From NCBI GenBank assembly GCA_009780115.1, contig WRAQ01000006.1, positions 23,428-87,427 on the forward strand: a stretch of DNA of 64,000 bases, written 5' to 3'. The DNA is from Lachnospiraceae bacterium (GTDB lineage: Bacteria > Bacillota > Clostridia > Lachnospirales > Lachnospiraceae). Below, in pieces: positions 6,682 to 16,020 of this stretch. The notes beneath the pieces were generated by a model that saw only the letters and a list, made by a program, of their open reading frames with translations, did not search any database and was not told the origin of the DNA. Within the stretch, counting starts at the first letter, position 1, and each line of letters starts with the position of its first letter. Both the position numbers and the translations under genes were made by a program.

Positions 6682-7968
6682 ATGAAACTTTTTGCAAGAA
6701 TAATCTGCTTACTAATGACAGTTATGCTATTAAATGCTTGCAATTCGGAAACGGCATCAAATGGTATTTCAAGTTCTAATATTATAAATCAAAATGAACA
6801 AAATGGAGTAATAGAAAGACAAGTACTAAAACTATCGGCGATAACTAGCGATAACACTTGGCTTTCAATGGTTATCGCTGGTTTTAATTTGAGCAATGAA
6901 TACTATTATGTGGAACTGAATGATTATGCTATGAATGGTAGTGTAGATTTTGATGAGGCGGTAACAAAGTTTAATCTCGACTTAATCACCGGAAATATTC
7001 CTGATGTTATTATATTACCTGCTCGTATGTTATCAAGCGGTTATATAAGTAAGGGATTGTTTGCTGATTTAAATGAGTTTATTAATAATGACTCAAATTT
7101 TGACCGGGCTGATTATCTGCCGGCTCTTTTCGAAGCACTTGATCGTAATGGCAAAATTTATGAAATACCGCCCATGTTTTCGGTACATGCGCTTCAAGCA
7201 AAAACATCTGATGTAGGTACTGATGCCGGCTGGACATTAGATGAATTTGCTGCCTTTATCAATACAAAGCCTGATGCGCAACATATCATTGCCGGTTACA
7301 CTAAGAGAGATTTTATCAGAGAGATGATTCAATACCAGTTTGTCAGTCCGATGACCGGTGAAGTAAAATTTGACCGTGATGAATTTAAAAAAATCTTATC
7401 AGTTGCCAATCGTTTTCCTAATGATTTTTCGATAAATGATCATAGTGCATTTCTGCAAGGTGCAAAGGATGGCGACCCATTAATGATATCAGTCTTAATC
7501 TCAAGGTTTTTTAATATAATAACCGCAGAAGATGCATTTTTTAGGGAAGAGGTCACTGTTAAGGGATGGCCTTCAGCCATAGGTAATGGATTAATGTTTC
7601 GAGCTCATGATTATGTAAGTATTTCACAACATGCCGAAAATTCTGATGGGGCATGGGAATTTTTGAAATATGCTTTAGATCATGCAAAATGCCGTATCGG
7701 ATATAATATGCCGGTGAATTTATCCTTACTTGATGAGATAGCCGAAGATGATTATGATTCGATAAATCAGGAGATGGAATTAGAAAAATCATATGTAGAC
7801 AAAGTAATGGCGATACTTAAAGGAGCAAGGGTGATAGCAAGAGAAAATCCAATTATTAATAATATAATTGATGAGGAAGTGGGTAATTATCTAAGCGGGC
7901 AAAAATCGGCTGATATGGTGGCAGACATCATCGAAAATCGGATTGGGATCTATCTCGCTGAGCAATAA
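6682..7968 (+). CDS. Lipoprotein of the extracellular solute-binding protein family
   Basis: This 428-residue protein has a type II signal peptide: MKLFARIICLLMTVMLLNAC with lipobox LNAC and acylated Cys20. The body resembles family 1 (carbohydrate-type) ABC solute-binding proteins, for example the DVIILPARMLSSGYISKGLFADL segment and a C-terminal SDGAWEFLKYAL segment. No matching permease or ATPase is present, so ordinary sugar uptake is unlikely to be its role here. Possible roles are peptide capture, self-protection on the cell surface, or sensing. It lies between the precursor and the second carrier protein in the operon. Confidence 0.75.
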   Translation: MKLFARIICLLMTVMLLNACNSETASNGISSSNIINQNEQNGVIERQVLKLSAITSDNTWLSMVIAGFNLSNEYYYVELNDYAMNGSVDFDEAVTKFNLDLITGNIPDVIILPARMLSSGYISKGLFADLNEFINNDSNFDRADYLPALFEALDRNGKIYEIPPMFSVHALQAKTSDVGTDAGWTLDEFAAFINTKPDAQHIIAGYTKRDFIREMIQYQFVSPMTGEVKFDRDEFKKILSVANRFPNDFSINDHSAFLQGAKDGDPLMISVLISRFFNIITAEDAFFREEVTVKGWPSAIGNGLMFRAHDYVSISQHAENSDGAWEFLKYALDHAKCRIGYNMPVNLSLLDEIAEDDYDSINQEMELEKSYVDKVMAILKGARVIARENPIINNIIDEEVGNYLSGQKSADMVADIIENRIGIYLAEQ

Positions 7969-7997
7969 GCCGTGCAAATTTCGGAAGGGCAAAAGAA

Positions 7998-8267
7998 ATG
8001 AATAAACAATCTATAATTTACACGTTTAAAGAATCGTTAAACGCCAATCATCATATCTCAAAAGCAATCTTCGGTGAATCATCAATACCTAATGATATTG
8101 AAAGCATAGAACTAGCTTTATCATCACTCGATTTTGTTGATTTAATCGTTGATGTGGAAGAACGTCTTGGTTTTGAAATTTCTGAAATATGCATGTTCGA
8201 ATCAAAGGTTAAGATTGGTGAACTCATTAAGATTATCCATGAAGCTTATCAAGAAAGTGACAAATGA
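7998..8267 (+). CDS. Second free-standing acyl carrier protein
   Basis: This 89-residue carrier protein has Ser43 in LSSLDFVDLIVDVEERLGF, the standard phosphopantetheine context at the start of helix II. The last codons overlap the radical SAM start (ATGA), so the two are translationally coupled. With the carrier at 4239 and the fused one at 4533, this is the third carrier site in the operon, implying more than one tethered intermediate or a relay between enzymes. Confidence 0.82.
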   Translation: MNKQSIIYTFKESLNANHHISKAIFGESSIPNDIESIELALSSLDFVDLIVDVEERLGFEISEICMFESKVKIGELIKIIHEAYQESDK

Positions 8268-9676
8268 AAATGAATAATATAGTACATACTTTTAACATCG
8301 GCAACAACAAATACGCTTTTGATTACCGTAATATTTTATTCTGTCTTTTAGATGAAGATACCGAAGAAGCGTTGCGCTTTGCCCTGTCCGGCAACTCGCT
8401 ATCGGAAGCCCCATATGATTCGGCGCCGACATTAAACGCGCTTATCAAGAGCGGGTATTTTATATCAGAGTACCCGGATAGCCCTGTCCCGGAGCATAAA
8501 TATGATATCCTAAACATTTCATTCGCCCCGGTTAATGACTGCAACTTTTTATGTAAATACTGTTATGCCAAAGGCGGGGAAGGGACCTCTCATTACCAAA
8601 CTGCCTATGACGAAGAAAAAGTTGACAAGATGCTAAGGAGTATATACATGGGGAAATATGCTCACTTCATTAATTATAAGTTCGACTTCGTCAGCGGCGG
8701 GGAGCCGTTATTAGATTTTGATATTCTTGATTCCTTCTTAAGAAAACTACGGGAGTATGATAAAGAGTTAAATAAGAATACAACTGTCCTGATTGTCACA
8801 AACGGAACACTATTAAACGAAGAAATCATTAGAAAACTTGATGAATATGATGTTTTTTTAGGAATCAGCGTTGACGGGCCAAGAGAAGTTCATAACCGCC
8901 ACCGAGTATATAAGGATGGCCGTAATACATTTGATGATGTTGCGAAAGGTATTTCACTACTCCGCTCTTCCCCGGTTGTTTCATCAAAACTAAAGGATGC
9001 CTGGGCGATGGCGGTAATAACCCGTGAAACCGGAAGCCTGGTTGATGTTATGGAGACCTGTGTTAATCTGGGTTTCAAACGGATGCAAATGCAGCTAATC
9101 CGTGAAGTTCACGAACACCCTCTTGCAATCGGCAAAGATGATATTAAAAGAGTGAAAGAACATTACAAAGACTTATTTACCCACATTATCTCATTTGCCG
9201 AAAAAGGGGATTTAAGCCGCATTAAGATGATTGCTAACGGTAACGATTCGTTCGGAAAGTTTTTAAGCCGTTTATTATTGCGTACCCCGGTTTATTATCG
9301 ATGTTTTGCGGGGAAAAATAAAATTGCGGTAACAGCAAGCGGAGAGATATATCCCTGTGATAGCTTCTGTGGTTTGAATAATTATTCAATGGGGACTATT
9401 GATGAAAATACTGATAATGAATCGGTAACTACATTATTTGAAGAAGCTCATATTCAAAACCGGACAAAATGCTCTAAATGCTGGGCCAGACATATCTGTG
9501 GCGGTGATTGTTATTATAATAGTTACTTGATAAGCGGTAATATATTGGAACCCGACCCTATCAAATGTGAAATTAACCGCTTTTTTATTGAAAATGCAAT
9601 TGAAATGCTAATAAAAATAAAGATGATTAATCCAAATCATATCGAATATATCGCCAAAATACTACGCTTAAATTAG
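8264..9676 (+). CDS. Radical SAM/SPASM peptide maturase
   Basis: This 470-residue radical SAM enzyme has the 4Fe-4S motif CNFLCKYC at Cys93, Cys97 and Cys100, the GGEPL SAM-binding motif, and a Cys-rich SPASM region (CFAG, YPCDSFCG, CSKCWARHICGGDCYYN, IKCEIN). The first ~75 residues look like a PqqD-type recognition fold. SPASM enzymes of this type install thioether or C-C crosslinks in ribosomal peptides or oxidise side chains. The precursor at 6346 with three cysteines is the obvious substrate, though overlap with the carrier gene leaves a carrier-bound substrate possible. Conditions must be anaerobic. Confidence 0.88.
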   Translation: MKMNNIVHTFNIGNNKYAFDYRNILFCLLDEDTEEALRFALSGNSLSEAPYDSAPTLNALIKSGYFISEYPDSPVPEHKYDILNISFAPVNDCNFLCKYCYAKGGEGTSHYQTAYDEEKVDKMLRSIYMGKYAHFINYKFDFVSGGEPLLDFDILDSFLRKLREYDKELNKNTTVLIVTNGTLLNEEIIRKLDEYDVFLGISVDGPREVHNRHRVYKDGRNTFDDVAKGISLLRSSPVVSSKLKDAWAMAVITRETGSLVDVMETCVNLGFKRMQMQLIREVHEHPLAIGKDDIKRVKEHYKDLFTHIISFAEKGDLSRIKMIANGNDSFGKFLSRLLLRTPVYYRCFAGKNKIAVTASGEIYPCDSFCGLNNYSMGTIDENTDNESVTTLFEEAHIQNRTKCSKCWARHICGGDCYYNSYLISGNILEPDPIKCEINRFFIENAIEMLIKIKMINPNHIEYIAKILRLN

Positions 9677-9687
9677 AAAGGCTAAAG

Positions 9688-11037
9688 ATGATTAAAGGAA
9701 AATCTAAAACTCCTATCCCTTACCGGATTTGTGACCATATCTATATTGAGCAAGTAGACAATCATGTTATCTATATAAATTTATCCAATGTTACTAATTT
9801 TGTCTTGCCTTATGATGCCCATGAAAGAATATTAACCGGGAACTTAGAGGGCGGAGATGGATTAGGACAATATTTATATCTGACTATAGAGATGCTCATT
9901 GCCCAAAATTATATTGAACCGGATTTAGAAAAGATACAGTTGGGCAAAACATTTATTTATATTCCGGGAAGTAAGTGGAGACCTGATAAGCGCATTGATA
10001 AAAATGATTTAAAAGATATATTAACCAGAGAATATCTTACTCCTATTTTTAATTTAGAAAATGCCGGCGAGAAATATGATTTTAATAAGTATGAGTTTTT
10101 GTGCGCGCGTAACTCTTTAAGGGTAACAATGCAGACATATGGCATCAAATCACCACTTTTATGGATGAATGCCGGATTGTTTATTTATGATGATGATTTT
10201 AAAACCACCGGAAAAATCAATACCTCTTTTGCCCGATCTATGGTAGATACTGGGTCAATACCAATATTAGGAGAGAAAAAAGTGGGTTTAGATTGGAATA
10301 TAATTGATGCACACTTAGAGAAACAACTACCTGTTCTTGTAGATGTCGATGTATATCATATGCCATATAAAGATAACCCTCATTACCATAACCGGCACGG
10401 GGCCCATTCGATAATACTTGTGGAAAAGCGTGATAAAGATTATTTAGTTTTGGATTGGTATCATCCCGGTTATTTTTATGGCGAAATAACCACCGAAGAG
10501 CTTGAAGCGGCGCGGACTTCTGAAAATGAAAAACAAAATTCAGATATATTCAGTGGTTATCCAATCTTAGCCTATTACCAATTGATTTACCTGGATAGAT
10601 TCCCTTTGAATTTGGAGATTGCCCGGTATATAAAGAGCAATTTATTAAAATCGGTAAAATGTATGATTGAGCCTACGGGTGTGCTATCATTATTTAATAA
10701 TTCATTAAGTAATATTCCCGGATGGTTAAAGATGCCTAATGCTCAGGAGTATACTAATGCAATCGAGTCTTTTTTTCTTTTTGATTTAGAGTTAAAGTTC
10801 CTGATTATTTATTATGAGGAAATGTTTAAATTTAATTTCTGCAGTCATTTAAAACCAAATTTATTACAAAATAAAACCAAAGAGATCAGAAGTTCTATCG
10901 ATAAATTAAGATACAAGCTAATATTAGCCAAACGAAAAAACAAAGCAATTGAACCAGAAATATGGGTCGATTTACTGACACAGATAAACATTAGTTTAGG
11001 GGAATATTGCGAAGTAATATTAAAAAACCGCAATTAG
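9688..11037 (+). CDS. BtrH-like acyltransferase protein, with N-terminal extension
   Basis: This 449-residue protein has a central part (about residues 130-290) that fits the BtrH N-terminal domain family, a papain-like fold. It has Cys139 in EFLCARNSL, the strand PVLVDVDVYHMPY (~215-227), His240 in HGAHSIILV and Asp256 in YLVLDWYH, a plausible Cys-His-Asp triad. In butirosin biosynthesis BtrH moves an acyl chain from carrier protein BtrI to an amine. Here it probably transfers a carrier-bound chain to the peptide or another acceptor. The first ~100 residues are extra and may bind the leader. A helical C-terminal region (~320-449) follows. Confidence 0.65.
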   Translation: MIKGKSKTPIPYRICDHIYIEQVDNHVIYINLSNVTNFVLPYDAHERILTGNLEGGDGLGQYLYLTIEMLIAQNYIEPDLEKIQLGKTFIYIPGSKWRPDKRIDKNDLKDILTREYLTPIFNLENAGEKYDFNKYEFLCARNSLRVTMQTYGIKSPLLWMNAGLFIYDDDFKTTGKINTSFARSMVDTGSIPILGEKKVGLDWNIIDAHLEKQLPVLVDVDVYHMPYKDNPHYHNRHGAHSIILVEKRDKDYLVLDWYHPGYFYGEITTEELEAARTSENEKQNSDIFSGYPILAYYQLIYLDRFPLNLEIARYIKSNLLKSVKCMIEPTGVLSLFNNSLSNIPGWLKMPNAQEYTNAIESFFLFDLELKFLIIYYEEMFKFNFCSHLKPNLLQNKTKEIRSSIDKLRYKLILAKRKNKAIEPEIWVDLLTQINISLGEYCEVILKNRN

Positions 11038-11052
11038 ATTAAGGAGAACCAA

Positions 11053-11985
11053 ATGATAGAGCTTAAGTTATTTAATGATTTTTGGATTAATTGCTGGTTT
11101 AATTCCAATTATTCCATTATCACATCAATAAATGAAAGCTACATCGGTGCGGCTTATATGAATAATTACTCATATATTTCAGAAGAGGCCAAATCACCTT
11201 TTGAAACTACTTTTAAATATATGAAAATCGGGCCAAGTGAAGCACAGAATAAATTTATTTTATCAATCATTAAGCAGGTACCAATAAAGTTTAAAGAAAA
11301 ATATAGTATATCTGAACTTGTAATAAAACTGCTTAAGGAAAATCCTTTTTTTTTAGGCGTTGATTTATATTACTTAGTTCCCGACAGCATTTGCTTTAAG
11401 AAACATCACTTTAATCATTTCACCCTTATAAAGGAATATAATGTGGAGAATGATGCATTTATTGTTTTTGATGAAAGTTTTCAGGGATATGAGGCGCATA
11501 GTATTCCAAGAGCGCGCTTTGAAGAAGCAGCTATGGCCTCATCGTTAGAAATAGATGCGTATTTGCTTCAATTTAATGAAAATATTGTAGATTATGATTT
11601 CAACTATCTTGAAGTAAGTGAGAATGCCAGCCGTCTTTCAATTGAATTAGAAATCTTGCTTGGTGATTATTGGCAATTGTCAGATAAAGACTTAAAAGCC
11701 GGCTTTATGCTTGATTTTTTTGCAATGTATGCTTTTGGGATAACTAACAGACAAACAGCAAATATAGAATTAATGAAGCTTTTATATTCAAAGGGGTTAA
11801 TAAGTGAAAATAAATATGTAAAGCTTGTCAGTAAATTTAAAAGTTTAGAAAAAGAGTGGGAAATATTAAAAGGCCGGTTTATCAAGAGCAGTATCTCCCG
11901 GCGATTTGATGTACAAAAAATGAATGAATACAAAAATTTATTAATTGTAAATGAAATTGAAGCATGGAAAATGCTACTAAACTAA
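11053..11985 (+). CDS. BtrH-like acyltransferase protein, compact form
   Basis: This 310-residue paralogue of the preceding gene lacks its N-terminal extension. The nucleophile candidate Cys14 lies in FWINCWFNS. The family strand PFFLGVDLYYLVP is at ~98-110, followed by His122 in FNHFTLIKEY and Asp140 in FIVFDES. The C-terminal half is helical. It starts 16 nt after its neighbour with AAGGAGA before ATG. Two active-looking copies in one operon suggest two acyl transfers or two acceptors. Confidence 0.6.
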   Translation: MIELKLFNDFWINCWFNSNYSIITSINESYIGAAYMNNYSYISEEAKSPFETTFKYMKIGPSEAQNKFILSIIKQVPIKFKEKYSISELVIKLLKENPFFLGVDLYYLVPDSICFKKHHFNHFTLIKEYNVENDAFIVFDESFQGYEAHSIPRARFEEAAMASSLEIDAYLLQFNENIVDYDFNYLEVSENASRLSIELEILLGDYWQLSDKDLKAGFMLDFFAMYAFGITNRQTANIELMKLLYSKGLISENKYVKLVSKFKSLEKEWEILKGRFIKSSISRRFDVQKMNEYKNLLIVNEIEAWKMLLN

Positions 11986-11994
11986 GGAACTCAA

Positions 11995-14151
11995 ATGCGC
12001 TATTATTGCATCCGCCAACATGATATAACCGACTGTGGTGCTGCCTGTCTTGCCACCATATGCAAACAATACGGTGTAAAATTGTCGATAATCAAAATAC
12101 GTGAAATCGCCGGTACTGACAAACAGGGCACTAGTGCCTACGGTATGTTCAAAGCTGCAGAAGAACTTGGTTTTACGGCGAAGGTAGTCAAAGGTGATAA
12201 GGAAGGCTTACTAAGTGAATTTCCGCTTCCGGCTGTAGCCCACGTTATTATGAATGATTCGCTTCAACATTATGTGGTTATCCACAAAAAAACAAAAAAG
12301 CATATCATCATTGCCGACCCCAGTAAAGGACTCATAAAATATACATATGAAGAATTTTTAGATATATGGTCAGGCGTGCTGATTCTCATGGTTCCTGAAA
12401 ATAAAATCTCTGCTAAAAGTGATGAAAATGAAGGTAGTATTTTTATCCGCTTCTTTTCATTACTTAAACCACAAAAACAGTTACTCGCAGAAATATTTAT
12501 CGCCTCGCTCATAATAACGTTTCTTGGAATAATCGGGGCCTTTTATTTCAAAATAATTATCGATGACATAATACCGGCTTCCACAGTAAATACCTTAATA
12601 GTTGTTTCAATCGGAATAATTATGCTAAATATTTTTAGTATAGTATTACAAGCCGTTCGTACCCAGTTACTTATTTATATGAGCCAGAACCTTGATATAG
12701 CCCTGCTACTTGGGTATTACAGCCATGTGCTTAAACTGCCGATGAACTTTTTTGGTAGCCGCAGGGTTGGTGAAATTATAGCCCGCTTTCAAGATGGCAA
12801 CTCTGTCCGGGATGCAATTTCCCGGGCAACTTTAAGTGCTTTTATTGATACATTAATGGCATTTGTTGGCGGGATTATATTATTCTCACAACAAAGGACA
12901 TTGTTTTTTATTGCGTTATCTATCGTTTTTTTCTATGCAATTTTAGTTTTTGCCTTTAATAAGTCGTACAGAAAATTAAATGAAAAACAAATGCAGAACA
13001 ATGCGGAATTAACCTCATACATAGTTGAATCGCTAAATGGGATTGAAACAATTAAAGCATTTAACGGCGAAACAAACGTAAATATTGAAACTGAGTTTAA
13101 GTTTATCCGTCTGCTTCGAAGTGTGTTTAAGTTAGGCAGTATTTCCAATATACAGGAAGCACTTAAGTCATTTTTTGAGAGAATAGGCGGGATTGTGATT
13201 CTTTGGGCCGGTACATATATGGTAATAAAGGGAGAAATAACAATTGGCACGTTAATTACATTTAACTCACTATTAGTATATTTTTTATCCCCGATTAAAA
13301 ATATAATTGATTTACAGCCAACAATGCAAACAGCAATTGTTGCTGCCGAAAGACTTGGTGAAATCTTAGAACTAGCCCCGGAAGTAAAAGAAAATGAAGC
13401 GAAAAAGATTGTGCCTAAGAGCCTTAAAGGTGATATTATTTTTAATGACATATCTTTTCGTTATGGGACAAGAAGATTTGTCCTTGAGGATTTTTCATTA
13501 CATATTAAAGCTGGGGAAAATGTTGCTTTAGTTGGTGAAAGCGGCTCCGGAAAATCAACTTTAGCTAAGCTGTTGCTTAGGTTTTATGAAGTAGAAAAGG
13601 GTAATTTACTAATCGGTGATTATGCGGTTAATGATATCAAATTTGAAGCCCTCCGTTCAAACATTGCTTATATCCCGCAGGATATATTTTTATTCAGCGG
13701 CACTATTTATGAAAATATAGCCTTTGGGATGCCGGAAGCAGATATGGAGATGGTTATCGAACATGCAAAAATGGCAAAACTGCATGATGATATTTCGGAG
13801 ATGCCCTTAAAATATGATTCTCTAGTCAGCGAAAACGGGTCGAATCTCTCCGGCGGCCAGCGGCAAAGAATTGCGATTGCCAGAGCATTAATGAGGCGCC
13901 CGAATATCTTAATTATGGACGAAGCAACCAGCAATCTTGATGCTGTTTCTGAAAAAGCAATCCATGAAACAATTGATAACTTCAGTAAGGATATCACAAC
14001 TATTATTATCGCCCATCGGTTAAGCACAATCAAGCTTTGCGACCGGATTTTTGTTTTAAGTAAAGGAAAAATTATTGAATCCGGTACTCATTCTCATTTA
14101 ATGAGCCTTAAATGCGAATATTACAACCTTTACCAAGCACAAGAAGTCTAA
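11995..14151 (+). CDS. C39-peptidase ABC exporter
   Basis: This 718-residue transporter belongs to the peptidase-containing ABC (PCAT) family. Residues 1-130 are a C39 peptidase with Cys14 in TDCGAACLAT, His~92 in LQHYVVIHK and Asp~108 in IADP. Six membrane segments follow (~160-440). The ATPase has Walker A GESGSGKST, signature LSGGQRQRIAIARAL, Walker B ILIMDEATSNLD and switch IIAHRLST. It should remove the GG leader of the peptide at 6346 and export the product. The short HlyD-like protein downstream is its likely partner. Confidence 0.95.
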   Translation: MRYYCIRQHDITDCGAACLATICKQYGVKLSIIKIREIAGTDKQGTSAYGMFKAAEELGFTAKVVKGDKEGLLSEFPLPAVAHVIMNDSLQHYVVIHKKTKKHIIIADPSKGLIKYTYEEFLDIWSGVLILMVPENKISAKSDENEGSIFIRFFSLLKPQKQLLAEIFIASLIITFLGIIGAFYFKIIIDDIIPASTVNTLIVVSIGIIMLNIFSIVLQAVRTQLLIYMSQNLDIALLLGYYSHVLKLPMNFFGSRRVGEIIARFQDGNSVRDAISRATLSAFIDTLMAFVGGIILFSQQRTLFFIALSIVFFYAILVFAFNKSYRKLNEKQMQNNAELTSYIVESLNGIETIKAFNGETNVNIETEFKFIRLLRSVFKLGSISNIQEALKSFFERIGGIVILWAGTYMVIKGEITIGTLITFNSLLVYFLSPIKNIIDLQPTMQTAIVAAERLGEILELAPEVKENEAKKIVPKSLKGDIIFNDISFRYGTRRFVLEDFSLHIKAGENVALVGESGSGKSTLAKLLLRFYEVEKGNLLIGDYAVNDIKFEALRSNIAYIPQDIFLFSGTIYENIAFGMPEADMEMVIEHAKMAKLHDDISEMPLKYDSLVSENGSNLSGGQRQRIAIARALMRRPNILIMDEATSNLDAVSEKAIHETIDNFSKDITTIIIAHRLSTIKLCDRIFVLSKGKIIESGTHSHLMSLKCEYYNLYQAQEV

Positions 14152-14186
14152 ATAATTTTAAAATTAATATTTGAGGTATTAGGTAA

Positions 14187-14705
14187 ATGCGAGCAATCGA
14201 TTTAGAATGGAAAGAACTATCTGATAGTAAAGAGTACTACTCCAACAAGCCAAAACCCGTCATGTCAATTTTTGTTTATATAATTTTTTTAATGGTAATA
14301 GCTGGAATTATCTATAGCTTTATAGGTTCGGTTGAAATAGTATCTCGTGGCATTGGTATTATATTGCCGGACGATGAATCCGGGTACCGGGTACTATTAC
14401 ATGTAGACAACAAAGATATAGTTGGCATAGAAATCGGAAGCCGGGTAAAGTTTGAAATACCGGCACTACCATCGCAAAGTTATGGAAATATATATGGCAA
14501 TGTTATTGGAATTTCAATCGATACGACATCAGATAGTAACTACAATTCAAGTTATTATATAGTTGAATGTACAATTGAAAACAGGCCTTTGTTTGACCGA
14601 AGTGGAAACGAGGCGAGTATTAGAATTGGTATGACAGTTCAAGGTAGAATTATTGTCCGCCAAATTAGAATAATTGACTATATACTGGAAAAATTTAGAT
14701 TATGA
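14187..14705 (+). CDS. Short HlyD-like exporter accessory protein
   Basis: This 172-residue protein has one membrane segment (about 24-48) after a short cytoplasmic start, then a beta-rich domain ending GMTVQGRIIVRQIRIIDYILEKF, the hallmark C-terminus of HlyD-family bacteriocin secretion proteins. It is much shorter than usual members (350-450 residues) because the long coiled-coil hairpin and lipoyl halves are absent. It follows the C39 exporter and overlaps the decarboxylase gene by 4 nt. Probably it stabilises or gates the exporter. Confidence 0.7.
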   Translation: MRAIDLEWKELSDSKEYYSNKPKPVMSIFVYIIFLMVIAGIIYSFIGSVEIVSRGIGIILPDDESGYRVLLHVDNKDIVGIEIGSRVKFEIPALPSQSYGNIYGNVIGISIDTTSDSNYNSSYYIVECTIENRPLFDRSGNEASIRIGMTVQGRIIVRQIRIIDYILEKFRL

Positions 14706-16018
14706 AAATTAATAGAACTGAAATGAATGCATCTTTAGCATATAAATTGCTGCATGTTAATTTACTCAGTGATAATGAACCGAAAAAGAATGTTGGTACT
14801 TTTAGTCAAGTTAGCATGGAACCGGAAGCAGTCAAGTTAATGTGTGAAACACTAAATATAAATGCAAGCGGTGTCAACACATATAAAAGTATGGCCGAAA
14901 TGGAAAAAAACTGTATTGACATCTTAGCTGATTTATGGCATCGCCCTCTTAGCCCGCTTGAAACTTTGCCCAATACAGAAATCAAAAAACCTATCGGAAT
15001 CTCTACAATAGGTTCATCGGAAGCTTGTATTCTCGGTGCCTTGGCAATGTTAATGAAATGGAAAGAATGGGCGGGAAAAAATAATCTAAAACACTTAAAA
15101 AAACCAAATCTAATTATTTTTTGCTGCCATCATATTTGTTGGGAAAAGTTTAGCAATTTATGTGATGTGGAACTTATAAAAATACCAATGAATAAGCATA
15201 ACCTTACAATGGATACGGTAAAAGCATTTAATGAAATTAACGAATATACTATTGGTATTGTTGCTATCTTAGGGAATACGTATACCGGCTTGTATGATAA
15301 CGTTAAAGGATTAAATCAAATAATTAATAAATACAATTGTTTGAACAAAAATAAAGTTTATATCCATGTGGATGCAGCTTCGGGCGGTTTATATGAGCCA
15401 TTTGTTAATCCTGAAAATGAGTGGGACTTTAGGCAAAAAAATGTTGTGTCAATTAATGTATCCGGCCACAAATATGGTTTAGTTTATCCGGGCATCGGCT
15501 GGATTGTATGGCGGAGCAATGAATTTATTCCGGATAACATTGTTAGTATAATCGAATATTTATGCGGTTCTGTATGTACAGTCGGGTTAAACTTTACTAA
15601 ATCAGCTTCGCAAATTGTGGCACAATACTATATATTTAAGCGGTACGGTTTTTCAGGATATCGAAAAATTCATATTAAAACTAGACAGATGGCTGGTTAT
15701 TTGGAAAGAAAAATATTAGATATTGGGTTATTCACAATTATAGGAAGCGGCAGAGAAGAAAAAATCCCTCTTGTTTGCTGGGCATTAAAAGATGCTAGTA
15801 AAATTAGCTGGTCTTTATCTGACTTGACACAAGAATTATTTGGAATGGGCTGGAGTATTCCAGCTTATAATCTGGAGGACGATATGAAAGATATTATTAT
15901 TCAGCGTTTTCTTTGTAGAGCTGATATGGATATAGATTTTATTGATGACTTCTTAAAGGATATGAGGTTGGCTATAAAAAGTTTATCATTATTACCAATA
16001 ATGCGAAAGGAATTTTAA
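14702..16018 (+). CDS. PLP-dependent glutamate-decarboxylase-family enzyme
   Basis: This 438-residue fold-type I group II decarboxylase is closest in pattern to GadB: the N-terminal GTFSQVSMEPEA, IGSSEACILGALAMLMKW, and the PLP lysine Lys257 in NVSGHKYGLVYPGIGW. GadB makes GABA from glutamate. In a carrier-protein cluster the enzyme could decarboxylate free or carrier-bound glutamate, recalling butirosin, where a different PLP enzyme (BtrK) turns glutamyl-carrier into GABA-carrier. It could also supply a free amine acceptor. It is translationally coupled to the HlyD-like gene (ATGA overlap). Acid resistance is less likely because no GABA antiporter is nearby. Confidence 0.8.
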   Translation: MKINRTEMNASLAYKLLHVNLLSDNEPKKNVGTFSQVSMEPEAVKLMCETLNINASGVNTYKSMAEMEKNCIDILADLWHRPLSPLETLPNTEIKKPIGISTIGSSEACILGALAMLMKWKEWAGKNNLKHLKKPNLIIFCCHHICWEKFSNLCDVELIKIPMNKHNLTMDTVKAFNEINEYTIGIVAILGNTYTGLYDNVKGLNQIINKYNCLNKNKVYIHVDAASGGLYEPFVNPENEWDFRQKNVVSINVSGHKYGLVYPGIGWIVWRSNEFIPDNIVSIIEYLCGSVCTVGLNFTKSASQIVAQYYIFKRYGFSGYRKIHIKTRQMAGYLERKILDIGLFTIIGSGREEKIPLVCWALKDASKISWSLSDLTQELFGMGWSIPAYNLEDDMKDIIIQRFLCRADMDIDFIDDFLKDMRLAIKSLSLLPIMRKEF

Positions 16019-16020
16019 AT

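Noticed and set aside
12933..13451. 172-codon minus-strand frame inside the C39 exporter gene
   Set aside because: Fully inside a well-supported gene, no ribosome site, no recognisable motifs.
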